Part shown: one piece after another, positions 30,270 through 39,550 of the stretch
How the letters are laid out: each line of letters opens with the position of its first letter
How positions within the stretch are numbered: position 1 is the first letter of the stretch
Assembly: GCA_002919265.1 (NCBI GenBank)
Contig: PKEY01000085.1
Span: 19,056-83,055, forward strand
Length of the DNA stretch: 64,000 bases
Origin: Hyphomicrobiaceae bacterium
Lineage (GTDB): Bacteria; Pseudomonadota; Alphaproteobacteria; Rhizobiales; Hyphomicrobiaceae
Direction: 5' to 3'
Made by a program: the position numbers and the translations under genes
The notes under the pieces: model-generated
The model's input: the letters and a program-made list of their open reading frames with translations, nothing else
Told to the model about the DNA's origin: nothing
The model's database searches: none

Positions 30270-30893
30270 ATGTTGAAAATCTATGGTCGGGCGAACTCGA
30301 TCAACGTCCGCAAGGTGTTGTGGACGGCGGAGGAGATTGGCCTTCAGTACACGCGCGAGGATTGGGGACGCGGCTTCCGTCCGACGACGGATCCTGAGTT
30401 TCTTAAGGTCAATCCGTTCGGGGTCGTGCCTGTCATCGACGACGATGGCTTCATCCTCCGGGAAAGCCACGCGATCTGCCGGTACCTCGCGACGAAACAC
30501 GGGCGTGTCGATCTCTATCCGACGGACCTCAAGCAGCGGGCGCAGGTCGAAGCCTGGATGGATTGGGGGCAGACGGATCTCTACGTTGGCATGCGGGCTC
30601 CCTTCCTTGGCCTGGTCGCCAAGCAGCCTGCATTCCAGGATGAGAAGCTGATCGCGGCAGGCGTCGCCGAATTGACCCGCCAGATGCAGCTGCTGGAGGC
30701 CCAATTGGCAAATGGCGGTCCGTTCCTTATGGGCAACAACTTCACGTTGGCCGATATTCCGGCCGGGCTTGTCGTCAACCGGTGGTTTTGCATGCCGATC
30801 GACCGGCCTGAACTCAAGGCGGTGAGCGCCTACTACGACCGGCTGTCGGAGCGGCCCGCCTATCGCCTCCACGGCCGCAACGGCACTCCATGA
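30270..30893 (+). CDS. Glutathione S-transferase
   Basis: MLKIYGRANSINVRKVLWTAEEIGLQY; RESHAICRYLA. Confidence 0.93.
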   Translation: MLKIYGRANSINVRKVLWTAEEIGLQYTREDWGRGFRPTTDPEFLKVNPFGVVPVIDDDGFILRESHAICRYLATKHGRVDLYPTDLKQRAQVEAWMDWGQTDLYVGMRAPFLGLVAKQPAFQDEKLIAAGVAELTRQMQLLEAQLANGGPFLMGNNFTLADIPAGLVVNRWFCMPIDRPELKAVSAYYDRLSERPAYRLHGRNGTP

Positions 30894-30924
30894 CAAAAAG
30901 GCCGAGATAAGCTACAAATGCCCC

Positions 30925-30963
30925 ACTATCGCCCCGTTTCCCATGTGGATTCGGGGCGATAGT
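30925..30963. repeat. Perfect 12-bp inverted repeat
   Basis: ACTATCGCCCCG (30925-30936) / CGGGGCGATAGT (30952-30963), 15-nt loop, no T tract. Confidence 0.85.
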
Positions 30964-30970
30964 AAGTTGT

Positions 30971-31504
30971 ATGGAGGCTAGCTCGACCGTGAAACGACAG
31001 GCGCTTCCAACCTTGGCGTTGCTGATCGGGTCGACACTCCCTGCACTTGCGCAATCCGAAATCTGCGTCAGCTGCTCAGGCCCGTCAGCAACTTATAGGT
31101 GTACCGTAGAAGACGCGGGCCAGATCGAAGGCCGCCGTTTCTCCAAGCACGCACTTCAGCTGGTGTGCATCACCGAACTGGCGCGCCAGGGCGGACACCA
31201 GAAGTGCAAAGTTCAGAAAACCAGCGGTGGAGGCTGTTTTGGCTTCCCTCGTACGGTCTCACTGGCCAATTCCGTTGAAGCCTTAACAGCGGGATCTCAA
31301 GCAGAGCCGGAACCTGCAGCAACCGAGGTTCAACCCGAGCCGGTCGAACAGGCAAAGGAAGATGCACCGCCGAGAACGGTCGAGGAGCTGGCTCGCCGGA
31401 CGGCGTCTGTTTCCAAGCAGAAGCTTGAGAAGACGGGCGACTCGGTCGGTAATGCCGTGAAGAAGGGGCTGAACTGCTTGGCCTCACTGTTCAAGAGCTG
31501 CTGA
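30971..31504 (+). CDS. Secreted Cys-containing protein, function unknown (GTG start at 30989 likely)
   Basis: KRQALPTLALLIGSTLPALAQS signal peptide; even codon pattern; several Cys residues. Confidence 0.65.
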   Translation: MEASSTVKRQALPTLALLIGSTLPALAQSEICVSCSGPSATYRCTVEDAGQIEGRRFSKHALQLVCITELARQGGHQKCKVQKTSGGGCFGFPRTVSLANSVEALTAGSQAEPEPAATEVQPEPVEQAKEDAPPRTVEELARRTASVSKQKLEKTGDSVGNAVKKGLNCLASLFKSC

Positions 31505-31819
31505 CAAATAGGTCCACTTAGCCAGGTCTCTTCCGGCCGCGGTCACGCCGGACATGCTGCCCTTCCGCCAGGAATCGATTGTCACGATGATGAGCAATGG
31601 CTTGCCATTGGGTAACCAATTGTGCCACAGAAAGGCGGCCGGTCTCGGTATGTCTCCAGATCGGAAACAATAAGAGAGCTGGAGGGGCAACGGCAAACAG
31701 CCAGCTCAGGCGCAACCGGGCAACGTTGCGCTACGGGTCAAATCAGAGGCAGCCTTCACGACTGCTTACCGGCTGCCACAACCAGATGTACCCGGCGTGT
31801 GAAGAGTGAGGGGGTATAA

Positions 31820-32062
31820 ATGGTTTGGAGATCAGCTGTGCTCGTGACGGTGGCGACGGCCATCGCGGGTTGCGCGCAGGAACCCGGAACGGCGGTCTTC
31901 GGCTATCAAGTCACGGTGCCCGCTGAAGCCGCGGGGTTCGATCCGCAGATCGAGGCTGAGATCCGCAAGAAAACTCTGGGAAGCAAAGTGCTGGCAGCCA
32001 TCGCTCTTGAGCGCGTGACCGGCCGCAAACCGGACCCGGCTCGGTTGATGGAGCTGAACTGA
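31820..32062 (+). CDS. Small putative lipoprotein
   Basis: MVWRSAVLVTVATAIAGCAQ lipobox, 80 aa. Confidence 0.6.
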   Translation: MVWRSAVLVTVATAIAGCAQEPGTAVFGYQVTVPAEAAGFDPQIEAEIRKKTLGSKVLAAIALERVTGRKPDPARLMELN

Positions 32063-32068
32063 GGTCGA

Positions 32069-32140
32069 AAGCTGGCCGGCTCGTTTGGAGGCCGGCCGAT
32101 GAGGCACAGCAGGGAAGCCGGCCATGGAGCCGGCCAGCTT
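32069..32140. repeat. Nested inverted repeat between convergent genes
   Basis: 14-bp outer arms AAGCTGGCCGGCTC (32069-32082) / GAGCCGGCCAGCTT (32127-32140); inner GGCCGGC (32090-32096) / GCCGGCC (32117-32123). Confidence 0.85.
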
Positions 32141-32158
32141 CTCAAGGTCGTAGCCGAA

Positions 32159-32863
32159 TTACTTTCTCGCGCGCTGTCCAAACAGGATCTTCTGGGCTTC
32201 CTTGTCCTGCGCGAGGTTCCATTTCTCCCGCTCCTCCGCGCCGACCTGGACGGCGCGCTGAACCGCCGGTCGAGCTCCGATCCGCTCGAACCACGCCTTC
32301 AGGTTCGGGAATTCATCCAGGTCTTGCCCCTGCGCCTTATAGGGCCGCACCCAGGGATAGCAGGCCATGTCAGCGATGGAGTATTCTCCAGCAAGGTACT
32401 CCCGATCCGCCAGGCGTTTGTCCATGACGCCGTAAAGGCGGTTTACCTCGTTAGTGTAGCGCTCAATGGCGTAGGAAATTTTCTCCTGCGCGTAATTGCG
32501 GAAGTGGTGGGCCTGCCCTGCCATCGGGCCAAGCCCACCCATCTGCCAGAACAGCCACTGCTCGACTTCCACACGAGCACGCTCGTCCGAGGGATAGAAC
32601 TTGCCGGTCTTGCGCCCGAGGTACTGCAGAATGGCGCCCGACTCGAACACTGAAATCGGCTCCCCACCGGGGCCATCCGGGTCGACGATCGCAGGCATGC
32701 GGTTGTTAGGGGAAATCTTCAGGAACTCGGGCTTGAACTGGTCACCGCGCATGATGTTGACGTACTTCACCACATACGGCAGCCCGCATTCCTCGAGCAT
32801 GATCGTAATTTTGTGCCCGTTTGGAGTTGGCCAGTAGTAGAGCTCGATCGGGCGCTCTGCCAT
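32159..32863 (-). CDS. Glutathione S-transferase family (YfcG/Ure2p-like)
   Basis: IELYYWPTPNGHKITIMLEECGLPYVVKYVNI, FKPEFLKISPNNRMPAIVDP. Confidence 0.92.
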   Translation of the reverse strand: MAERPIELYYWPTPNGHKITIMLEECGLPYVVKYVNIMRGDQFKPEFLKISPNNRMPAIVDPDGPGGEPISVFESGAILQYLGRKTGKFYPSDERARVEVEQWLFWQMGGLGPMAGQAHHFRNYAQEKISYAIERYTNEVNRLYGVMDKRLADREYLAGEYSIADMACYPWVRPYKAQGQDLDEFPNLKAWFERIGARPAVQRAVQVGAEEREKWNLAQDKEAQKILFGQRARK

Positions 32864-33244
32864 GTCATCTCTCCTTTGGAAGTTTTTGCGCTCTTATGGG
32901 ATCAACGCCGCGTGAGGCAAGCGGCCCCGCCTGGTATGTGGCCCATATTCGGCCGGATTACCAATGGCATGTCCGTGATCGATCTGGGCCCCCGGATTGC
33001 AAGTCGCGCCTTCAGCGCCTTAGGCACGCCGCTTGAAGTGAGCCAACGCGCGCTACCCGATCCTCTGGAAAAGCACAAAGCGGCTGGTCAGCGGCCTTAC
33101 AACTTCACCAGGTTATGCACGATTGTCTGGGGCCGACGGCCGCCCGCCATTTTGCGCAAATGCGGAACTTCCGCTAACTGTCGCTCATGGGGAGGAAACA
33201 ACGGCGGAGACAATCGACACGCACTAAATGGAGGCTGAACAAAT

Positions 33245-34093
33245 ATGCGGGTGCGGGAAACGGGCCAGGAACGCGGGTCAGCGTTGGAGAAGGCTCTCGC
33301 GGTTCTTGAGGCCATCACCGCTCAGTCGCAGCCAATAGGTTTGCCAGACCTTAGCGCGCGGCTTGGCTTGCCCCGGCAGACTGTGCATCGCGTGCTCACG
33401 CAGCTCGAGGCAGCAGGCCTCATCGTGCGCGATCCGAGCCGCGATCGCTTCTCGGTAGGTCCGCGTCTGAACACCTTGGCGCTGAATGCGCTGACCACGC
33501 GCAACCAATCAGCCCCGATCCGAGCGATTCTGCAGGCACTCGTCGACGACATCGAGGAAACCTGCAACGTCGGCGTTCTGGACGGAACGGATTTTCTCTA
33601 TCTCGAACGCATCGAGTGTCACTGGTCTTTGCGCGTGCACTTGACGGCGGGAAGCCGGCTGCCGGCTCACTGCACTTCCGGCGGTAAGGTCTTGCTCGCC
33701 CACCTCAACAGCCACGTGCGCGAGAAGCTGCTCCGAAATCTCACGCTCAAGCAGTACACGGACACGACGATCACCCAGGTCGAGGATCTTGAGGCCCATC
33801 TCGCGGCCGTTCGCGAGCGCGGCTACGCCGTGAACAATCAGGAGTTCACGGTCGGGATTCTCGGTGTGGCCGTACCGATCATTACTCCCGAGGGCCGCGT
33901 TCTGGCGGCGCTTGCCCTTCACGGCCCCGCTCCTCGTCTCGACCTCGACCGCGCTGTTGGTTTCGTCCCGAAGCTCAAGGAAGCGGCTGCACGGATGGCC
34001 GAAGCCTGGGCGGAGCCTGTTCAGCAGGATACTGAACGCATTCGGACGCCATCGGACGACACGGGCAGCGTCCCCGCCTCAGTCGGCAATTGA
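33245..34093 (+). CDS. IclR-family transcriptional regulator
   Basis: ALEKALAVLEAITAQSQPIGLPDLSARLGLPRQTVHRVLTQLEAAG; C-terminal IclR effector domain. Confidence 0.93.
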   Translation: MRVRETGQERGSALEKALAVLEAITAQSQPIGLPDLSARLGLPRQTVHRVLTQLEAAGLIVRDPSRDRFSVGPRLNTLALNALTTRNQSAPIRAILQALVDDIEETCNVGVLDGTDFLYLERIECHWSLRVHLTAGSRLPAHCTSGGKVLLAHLNSHVREKLLRNLTLKQYTDTTITQVEDLEAHLAAVRERGYAVNNQEFTVGILGVAVPIITPEGRVLAALALHGPAPRLDLDRAVGFVPKLKEAAARMAEAWAEPVQQDTERIRTPSDDTGSVPASVGN

Positions 34094-34103
34094 CTCAGCA
34101 TTC

Positions 34104-34149
34104 AGACGGGTGTCAGCTATCGAGACAACCCGTCTTAAAAATCGAGACA
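34104..34149. promoter_or_regulatory. Inverted repeat plus 22-bp-spaced direct repeat upstream of xsc; operator or iclR terminator candidate
   Basis: AGACGGGT (34104-34111) / ACCCGTCT (34128-34135); ATCGAGACA at 34119-34127 and 34141-34149. Confidence 0.4.
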
Positions 34150-34199
34150 GACAGTTCGCGCCGTGAACGCCGCGCCGCAAAGCCAAGGGAGGACCGTCC

Positions 34200-35954
34200 A
34201 TGACGAGAATGACCGCGAGTGAAGCCTTCGTCGAAACTCTCGTTGCACACGGAGTAAAGCACGTTTTCGGCATCGTTGGTTCAGCCTTCATGGATGCGCT
34301 GGATCTGTTTCCAACGGCCGGCATTCGCTTCATTCCGACGGTGCACGAGCAGGGCGCGGGGCACATGGCGGATGGCTACAGCCGCGCTTCGGGCCGCCAT
34401 GGCGTTTGCATCGCGCAGAACGGCCCTGGCGTGACGAATTTCGTGACCTCAACTGCCGCAGCTTACTGGGCGCACTCGCCGGTCGTCGTGATCACTCCGG
34501 AAACGGGCTCCAACACCATGGGCCTCGGCGGCTTTCAGGAGACGGAGCAGCTGCCGATCTTCTCCAAGATCACGAAGTATCAGGCCCACGTCTCCCGCGC
34601 CGACCGTATGGCGGAGCTCACGGCCCGCTGCTTTGACATGGCCATGAGCGAGCGCGGGCCCACGCAGCTCAACATCCCGCGCGATATGTTCTACGGCGAA
34701 GCGGACTACGAAATTCCGCGGCCGAAAAAGATCGCCCGCGGCCCTGGCGCCGACGAGTCTCTGGACGAAGCCGCCGAGCTGCTGGCGAGCGCCAAATTCC
34801 CAGTGATGGTCGCTGGTGGCGGCGTAATCTTCTCGGGAGGCATCGAGGAGGCCAAAGCGCTTGCCGAATACCTGCAGATGCCCGTCGTCAATAGCTATCT
34901 GCACAACGACAGCTTCCCGGCTGATCATCCGCTCTGGTGTGGCCCGCTTGGCTACCAGGGCTCCAAGGCAGCCATGAAAATCATCGCCGAGGCGGACGTG
35001 GTGCTCGCGCTCGGCACGCGGCTTGGGCCGTTCGGCACCCTGCCGCAGTACGGCCTCGACTACTGGCCCAGGAATGCGAAGATCATCCAGGTCGACACTG
35101 ACCACCGCATGCTGGGTCTCGTGAAGCAGATCTCCGTCGGGATCGTGGGGGACGCGAAAGCGGCTGCCAAGGCTCTGCACCACCGCCTTGCCAACCGAGA
35201 TCCCGCTGCGCGCCGGAATGCTTCCGAGCGGCTACAGAAGATCAAGGCCGAAAAGGACGACTGGGAAAAGGAGCTCTCAGAGTGGACGCACGAGCGCGAC
35301 CCCTGGAGCCTCGAGGTCTCGAAAAATTCGCCTTACATGCACCCGCGGCAGATGCTGCGCGAGCTTGAAAAGGCCATGCCGAAGAACGCCATGGTCTCGA
35401 CCGACATCGGCAACATCTGCTCCGTGTCGAACAGCTATCTGCGCTTCAGTCAGGCGCCGAGCATGTTCGCGGCCATGAGCTTCGGCAACTGCGGGTACGC
35501 GCTGCCGACCATCATCGGCGCCAAGGTGGCCTGTCCCGACCGCCCGGCCATCGCCTACGTTGGCGACGGCGCCTGGGGCATGAGCTTCGGCGAGATCCTC
35601 ACGTGTGTGCGCGAGAACATCCCCGTCACCGCGGTTGTCTTCCACAACAAGCAGTGGGGCGCGGAGAAGAAGAACCAGGTCGACTTCTACAACTGCCGTT
35701 TCGAAGGCGTGAACCTCGAGAACCCCTCATGGGCTGAAGTCGCCCGCTCGCTCGGCGCTCAGGGTGTCACCGTGAGCAACCTTGGCGATGTGGGCGAGGC
35801 GCTCGATAAGGCGATCGACGCCCAGATGAAGCACGGCAAGACAACCGTCATCGAGATGATGGTAACGCAGGAGCTCGGCGATCCATTCCGCCGCGACGCC
35901 CTGAAGAAGCCGAGGCGTTTGCTGGAGAAGTACAAGCACACGAATGTCGACTGA
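34200..35954 (+). CDS. xsc: Sulfoacetaldehyde acetyltransferase
   Basis: TPP-enzyme with MTASEAFVETLVAHGVKHVFGIVGSAFMDALDLFPTAGIRFIPTVHEQGAGHMADGYSRASGRHGVCIAQNGPGVTNFVT; PETGSNTMGLGGFQETEQLPIFSKITKYQ, characteristic of Xsc. Confidence 0.9.
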   Translation: MTRMTASEAFVETLVAHGVKHVFGIVGSAFMDALDLFPTAGIRFIPTVHEQGAGHMADGYSRASGRHGVCIAQNGPGVTNFVTSTAAAYWAHSPVVVITPETGSNTMGLGGFQETEQLPIFSKITKYQAHVSRADRMAELTARCFDMAMSERGPTQLNIPRDMFYGEADYEIPRPKKIARGPGADESLDEAAELLASAKFPVMVAGGGVIFSGGIEEAKALAEYLQMPVVNSYLHNDSFPADHPLWCGPLGYQGSKAAMKIIAEADVVLALGTRLGPFGTLPQYGLDYWPRNAKIIQVDTDHRMLGLVKQISVGIVGDAKAAAKALHHRLANRDPAARRNASERLQKIKAEKDDWEKELSEWTHERDPWSLEVSKNSPYMHPRQMLRELEKAMPKNAMVSTDIGNICSVSNSYLRFSQAPSMFAAMSFGNCGYALPTIIGAKVACPDRPAIAYVGDGAWGMSFGEILTCVRENIPVTAVVFHNKQWGAEKKNQVDFYNCRFEGVNLENPSWAEVARSLGAQGVTVSNLGDVGEALDKAIDAQMKHGKTTVIEMMVTQELGDPFRRDALKKPRRLLEKYKHTNVD

Positions 35955-35990
35955 CCAGCGCGTCTCCTCCACGAGTTCGCTCAGCCACTC

Positions 35991-36018
35991 CGGCTGCCCA
36001 CCAAGGCAGCCGTTCTTT
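35991..36018 (+). terminator. Rho-independent terminator of xsc
   Basis: CGGCTGCC/GGCAGCCG stem followed by TTCTTT. Confidence 0.72.
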
Positions 36019-36278
36019 GTGCGCCGGCGATGGAGTACCAGGGAGAAGCCTAGTGGCCTTGGAGCTTGCATTGGCTGTTTCGACTACCCTTCTGGCCCCC
36101 AGCCCACCTGCGCCCGCGGCGGAGGCTGGCCAGTCGATTCGCCTGCCTCCTCGCGCCGCCGCGGCTTACCCAAGCGCGGCCACACAGCTTGCAAACTCGG
36201 CCTCAACAACCCAGTTCACATGGAGCACTTTGGGGTTTGCTTCAGGCCGGCGACCATGCTAAGTGCCAGTCCGCCAAG

Positions 36279-36372
36279 GGAGACGTGGCCGAGTGGCTGA
36301 AGGCGGCGGTTTGCTAAACCGTTATACGCCCCAAAAGGCGTATCGGGGGTTCGAATCCCCCCGTCTCCGCCA
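36279..36372 (+). tRNA. tRNA-Ser (anticodon GCU), CCA encoded
   Basis: Acceptor GGAGACG/CGTCTCC, anticodon loop in CGGTTTGCTAAACCG, long variable arm TACGCCCCAAAAGGCGTA, T-loop GGTTCGAATCC. Confidence 0.96.
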
Positions 36373-36667
36373 AACTTCGCTCTGACCTTCCGAACAGACT
36401 GCTTTTCCGAGATCGGCGAGCTACTCCTCCAAGTTTTCTCCAATCTACATGCTCGGGCTCATATGCTTTTGCGAGTCGGAGGAACCAGCGCGACGCGGAG
36501 CTTCTAACCCCGCTCCAAATCACTGCCGTCCGAAGAACTTTGAACGAGCTGCGCTGTAACCGGTCATGGCATGTTTATCGCCTTGAGCCGGACGCCCGCA
36601 TCAAGAATTCCAGTGACTGAACTTCTACGGCCTCTCCGAGACCTCGCAAGCGTTGATGCAGTGCCCC

Positions 36668-37582
36668 TCACGTGGAGGCCACTTGAACTCCCGACATCTC
36701 TTGTAACAGAAGAGCCAGGGCAGAGTTATCGAGATTCGCACGACCGGTGGCATCCAGCACGCCGTAGAGCTGTTGGATGAGCGCCGTTGCTGGAAGGACC
36801 GTGCCTGTCGCACTTCCGTTTTCCAACGCAAGCCTCAAATCTTTGCGCTGGAGAGTGACACGGAAACCAGCCGCGTAGTTTCCTTCAAGGAACCGCTGGC
36901 CGTGGAGATCAAGTGCGCGGCTCTGGGCAAATCCGCCAAGCAAAGCAGTGCGTACTTTCGCAGGATCAACGCCGTTCTTTTTCGCCAGTGTTAGAGCCTC
37001 GGCTACGGCCTGAATATTGATAGCGACGGCAACCTGATTGCAGATTTTACAGACTTGCCCGGCGCCATGCCCACCAATGTGGCTGATTGTCTTGCCCATC
37101 GCCTCGAGGACAGGGCGACAACGTTCCAACACGTCGGCTTTCCCGCCGACCATGATCGAGAGCGTGGCGTTTTCAGCTCCCTGGAAACCGCCACTGACAG
37201 GCGCATCGAGCATTTCAATGCCACGAGCCGCAAGCTCTTGGGCCATGGCTTGCGTTGCGGTGGGGGAAATCGAGCTCATATCGATGAGTATGCTGCCCGG
37301 TTGCATTTCAGAGGCGAGACCGCCCTCACCAAGCACGACTGCCTCAACATCCGGAGTATCAGGCAGCATCGTAATGACGATATTGGCTTTCGCCGCGCCG
37401 GCAACGGAGCCGGCATCGGCCGCCCCCAAGGTCAACAGCTCCTCTACTGGCTCCCGATTGAGGTCGTGCACTGATAAAGAAAATCCAGCCTTTAATAAAT
37501 TTCGCGCCATTCGGCGCCCCATAATGCCGAGCCCGATAAAACCGATCTTTTCGGGATGAGAGTTATTCGATGTTGTTGTCAT
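36668..37582 (-). CDS. NAD(P)-dependent beta-hydroxyacid dehydrogenase (GarR/3-hydroxyisobutyrate dehydrogenase family)
   Basis: GFIGLGIMGRRMARNLLKAGF, DAPVSGGFQGAENATLSIMVGG, GAGQVCKICNQ. Confidence 0.92.
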   Translation of the reverse strand: MTTTSNNSHPEKIGFIGLGIMGRRMARNLLKAGFSLSVHDLNREPVEELLTLGAADAGSVAGAAKANIVITMLPDTPDVEAVVLGEGGLASEMQPGSILIDMSSISPTATQAMAQELAARGIEMLDAPVSGGFQGAENATLSIMVGGKADVLERCRPVLEAMGKTISHIGGHGAGQVCKICNQVAVAINIQAVAEALTLAKKNGVDPAKVRTALLGGFAQSRALDLHGQRFLEGNYAAGFRVTLQRKDLRLALENGSATGTVLPATALIQQLYGVLDATGRANLDNSALALLLQEMSGVQVAST

Positions 37583-38468
37583 TCCGTCTACCCCAGGGAT
37601 GTTTGAGGTCCTTTTGTTGATCTAATTCACCAAAGAAAATCGCCTTTCGCAAAAAGATCAATGACGGGTGAAATGTTGTTTAGCGCAAACCCTCGCGCGC
37701 GCTTTTCCATATGGCATGGAAAAAAGCTCAAAGAAGCGGACGCCGCTAACGGATCGCAGATCACCCTAATGGATAATCGAGCAAAAGCGATCGCCCCTTC
37801 TCTTCCTCCGGTTCAGCGCTCTTGTGAATTTCCATCACCACAGAACCTCTTGGGGTGCTCGACGCAATTTTCTGCTGATAGTTGCAACCGACTCGGGGTT
37901 TCGGACTATCTGAGGGACGACGTGGAGCAGAAATTGTCCAAAATCCACCGATGTCTCGACCAGCTTGACCATTCGATTGACAGAGAAAAATCACCTGACT
38001 ACGTTCCACCACAAAGATATTTGCTGAGCACAAACAGAATGCCGATTGAGAGCTCAGCGAAATCTTCGATCATGGACCGCCGACCTGTGAGCACTCAGGC
38101 AAAACGTTATTCGATGTGAGGGGGAGGGAAAACGATGGGTAACATCAGCTTGTTCTGCGGCACACTATTGCTCGGCAGGTGAGCCCCAAGCTGTCCGTTT
38201 GCTGCGCTCAGGCAGAGTTTCTGCCTTGAAAAGCGAGAATAGAATGGTCGCCTGCGGTCGGTGAAGTCGCTCGGTTTGGAGAGCGTATCCGCGCGGCCCT
38301 CACCTCTAACGACGGTCCATACCCCGCATCTTCGCGCGACACCTTGCGTTAATCGCCGAGTTCCCGATTAATAATCACTCTAGGCAAATTCATGCTGATG
38401 CCGCAGTATTCGCTGCCTGCACGGTGCATAACGACAAAGTTTGCGACGTTAATTGAAGAGGAAACGCA

Positions 38469-39467
38469 ATGAACAAGCGACAAGTTCTCAAGAGTATGGG
38501 CGCGACGCTCGCGCTTTCGCTCGTACTGACAACGGCTGCGGCCGCCCAAACCGTTATGCGCTATGCTCACGTGGGCGCAGAAGGCGACATTCAGTACTGG
38601 TACGCCGACGAATTTGCCAAGCGGGTCAACGAGCGTTCCAACGGACGGCTCCGTGTCCAGGTCTTCCCGAACTCGCAGCTTGGAGGCGCCCAGGAGACAG
38701 TGGACGGCGTGCGCAGTGGCGCTATTACGCTCGCCCACCACGAATTCGGGTCGCTAGCCAACCTCATGCCGGAGATGGGCGCCTTCGCTGCTCCCTTTAT
38801 TTATCGGGACGGTGCTCACGCAATGGCCGCCACTGATCCGCAAAAATCCGAGATCATGAAGGAAATGGGCGAGCGGCTGGCCAAAGAGGCGAATGTTCGC
38901 ATCATCGGCCGCCTCTACCGTGGCGCTCGTCAGATGACGGCGAAAAAGCCCATTTACTCGCCCGCCGATCTCGCCGGGGAGCGGTTCCGTGGTGTCCCGC
39001 TGAAACTCTGGACGAGCATGATCAAGGGGATGGGAGCTATTCCAACCCCGGTTGAGGTCGCCGAGCTTCCAACCGCGCTCATGACGGGAATGGTGATCGG
39101 CCAGGAAAATCCGCTCACCATGATCAACGCCAATCGGCTCTACGAAGTGCAGACGCACGTCATGTTGACCGCTCACATGCAGAATGTGCTGCCGGTCTTC
39201 ATCAACGAGAAATTCTGGCAATCGCTCTCTGAAGAAGATCGCAATCTGCTGCTGCAGATCGCAGCTGAAGTCGGAGAGGAGACGCTGGCGCTCGGGCAAA
39301 AAGCCGAGGTTGAGCTGATCGATGTGCTGAAAGGCAAGGGGATGACTTTCATCACCGAGAAGGACGGCCTCAAGGTGGATGAGTTCCGCAAGTCGGTGAC
39401 CACCCAGGTGACCGCGGACTTCCCCGACTGGAAGCCCATCATGGAGCGCATTGCCGCCGTCAAGTAA
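38469..39467 (+). CDS. TRAP transporter solute-binding protein (DctP family)
   Basis: Signal peptide; MRYAHVGAEGDIQYWYADEFAKRVNERSNGRLRVQVFPNSQLGG. Confidence 0.93.
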   Translation: MNKRQVLKSMGATLALSLVLTTAAAAQTVMRYAHVGAEGDIQYWYADEFAKRVNERSNGRLRVQVFPNSQLGGAQETVDGVRSGAITLAHHEFGSLANLMPEMGAFAAPFIYRDGAHAMAATDPQKSEIMKEMGERLAKEANVRIIGRLYRGARQMTAKKPIYSPADLAGERFRGVPLKLWTSMIKGMGAIPTPVEVAELPTALMTGMVIGQENPLTMINANRLYEVQTHVMLTAHMQNVLPVFINEKFWQSLSEEDRNLLLQIAAEVGEETLALGQKAEVELIDVLKGKGMTFITEKDGLKVDEFRKSVTTQVTADFPDWKPIMERIAAVK

Positions 39468-39476
39468 GCGACAACC

Positions 39477-39509
39477 GAAGCCGGGGATCATTTATCGGTC
39501 CCCGGCTTC
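39477..39509 (+). repeat. Intercistronic hairpin between dctP- and dctQ-type genes
   Basis: GAAGCCGGGGA/TCCCCGGCTTC 11-bp arms, 11-nt loop, no T tract. Confidence 0.85.
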
Positions 39510-39550
39510 GCTGCGTGACGACATTTCCGAATATTCTGGGAGGATTACGC

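Noticed and set aside
31484-31819. Minus-strand ORFs (31484-31696, 31518-31715) that briefly suggested a phage or integrase fragment
   Set aside because: No motif I can name; too short to support a mobile-element call
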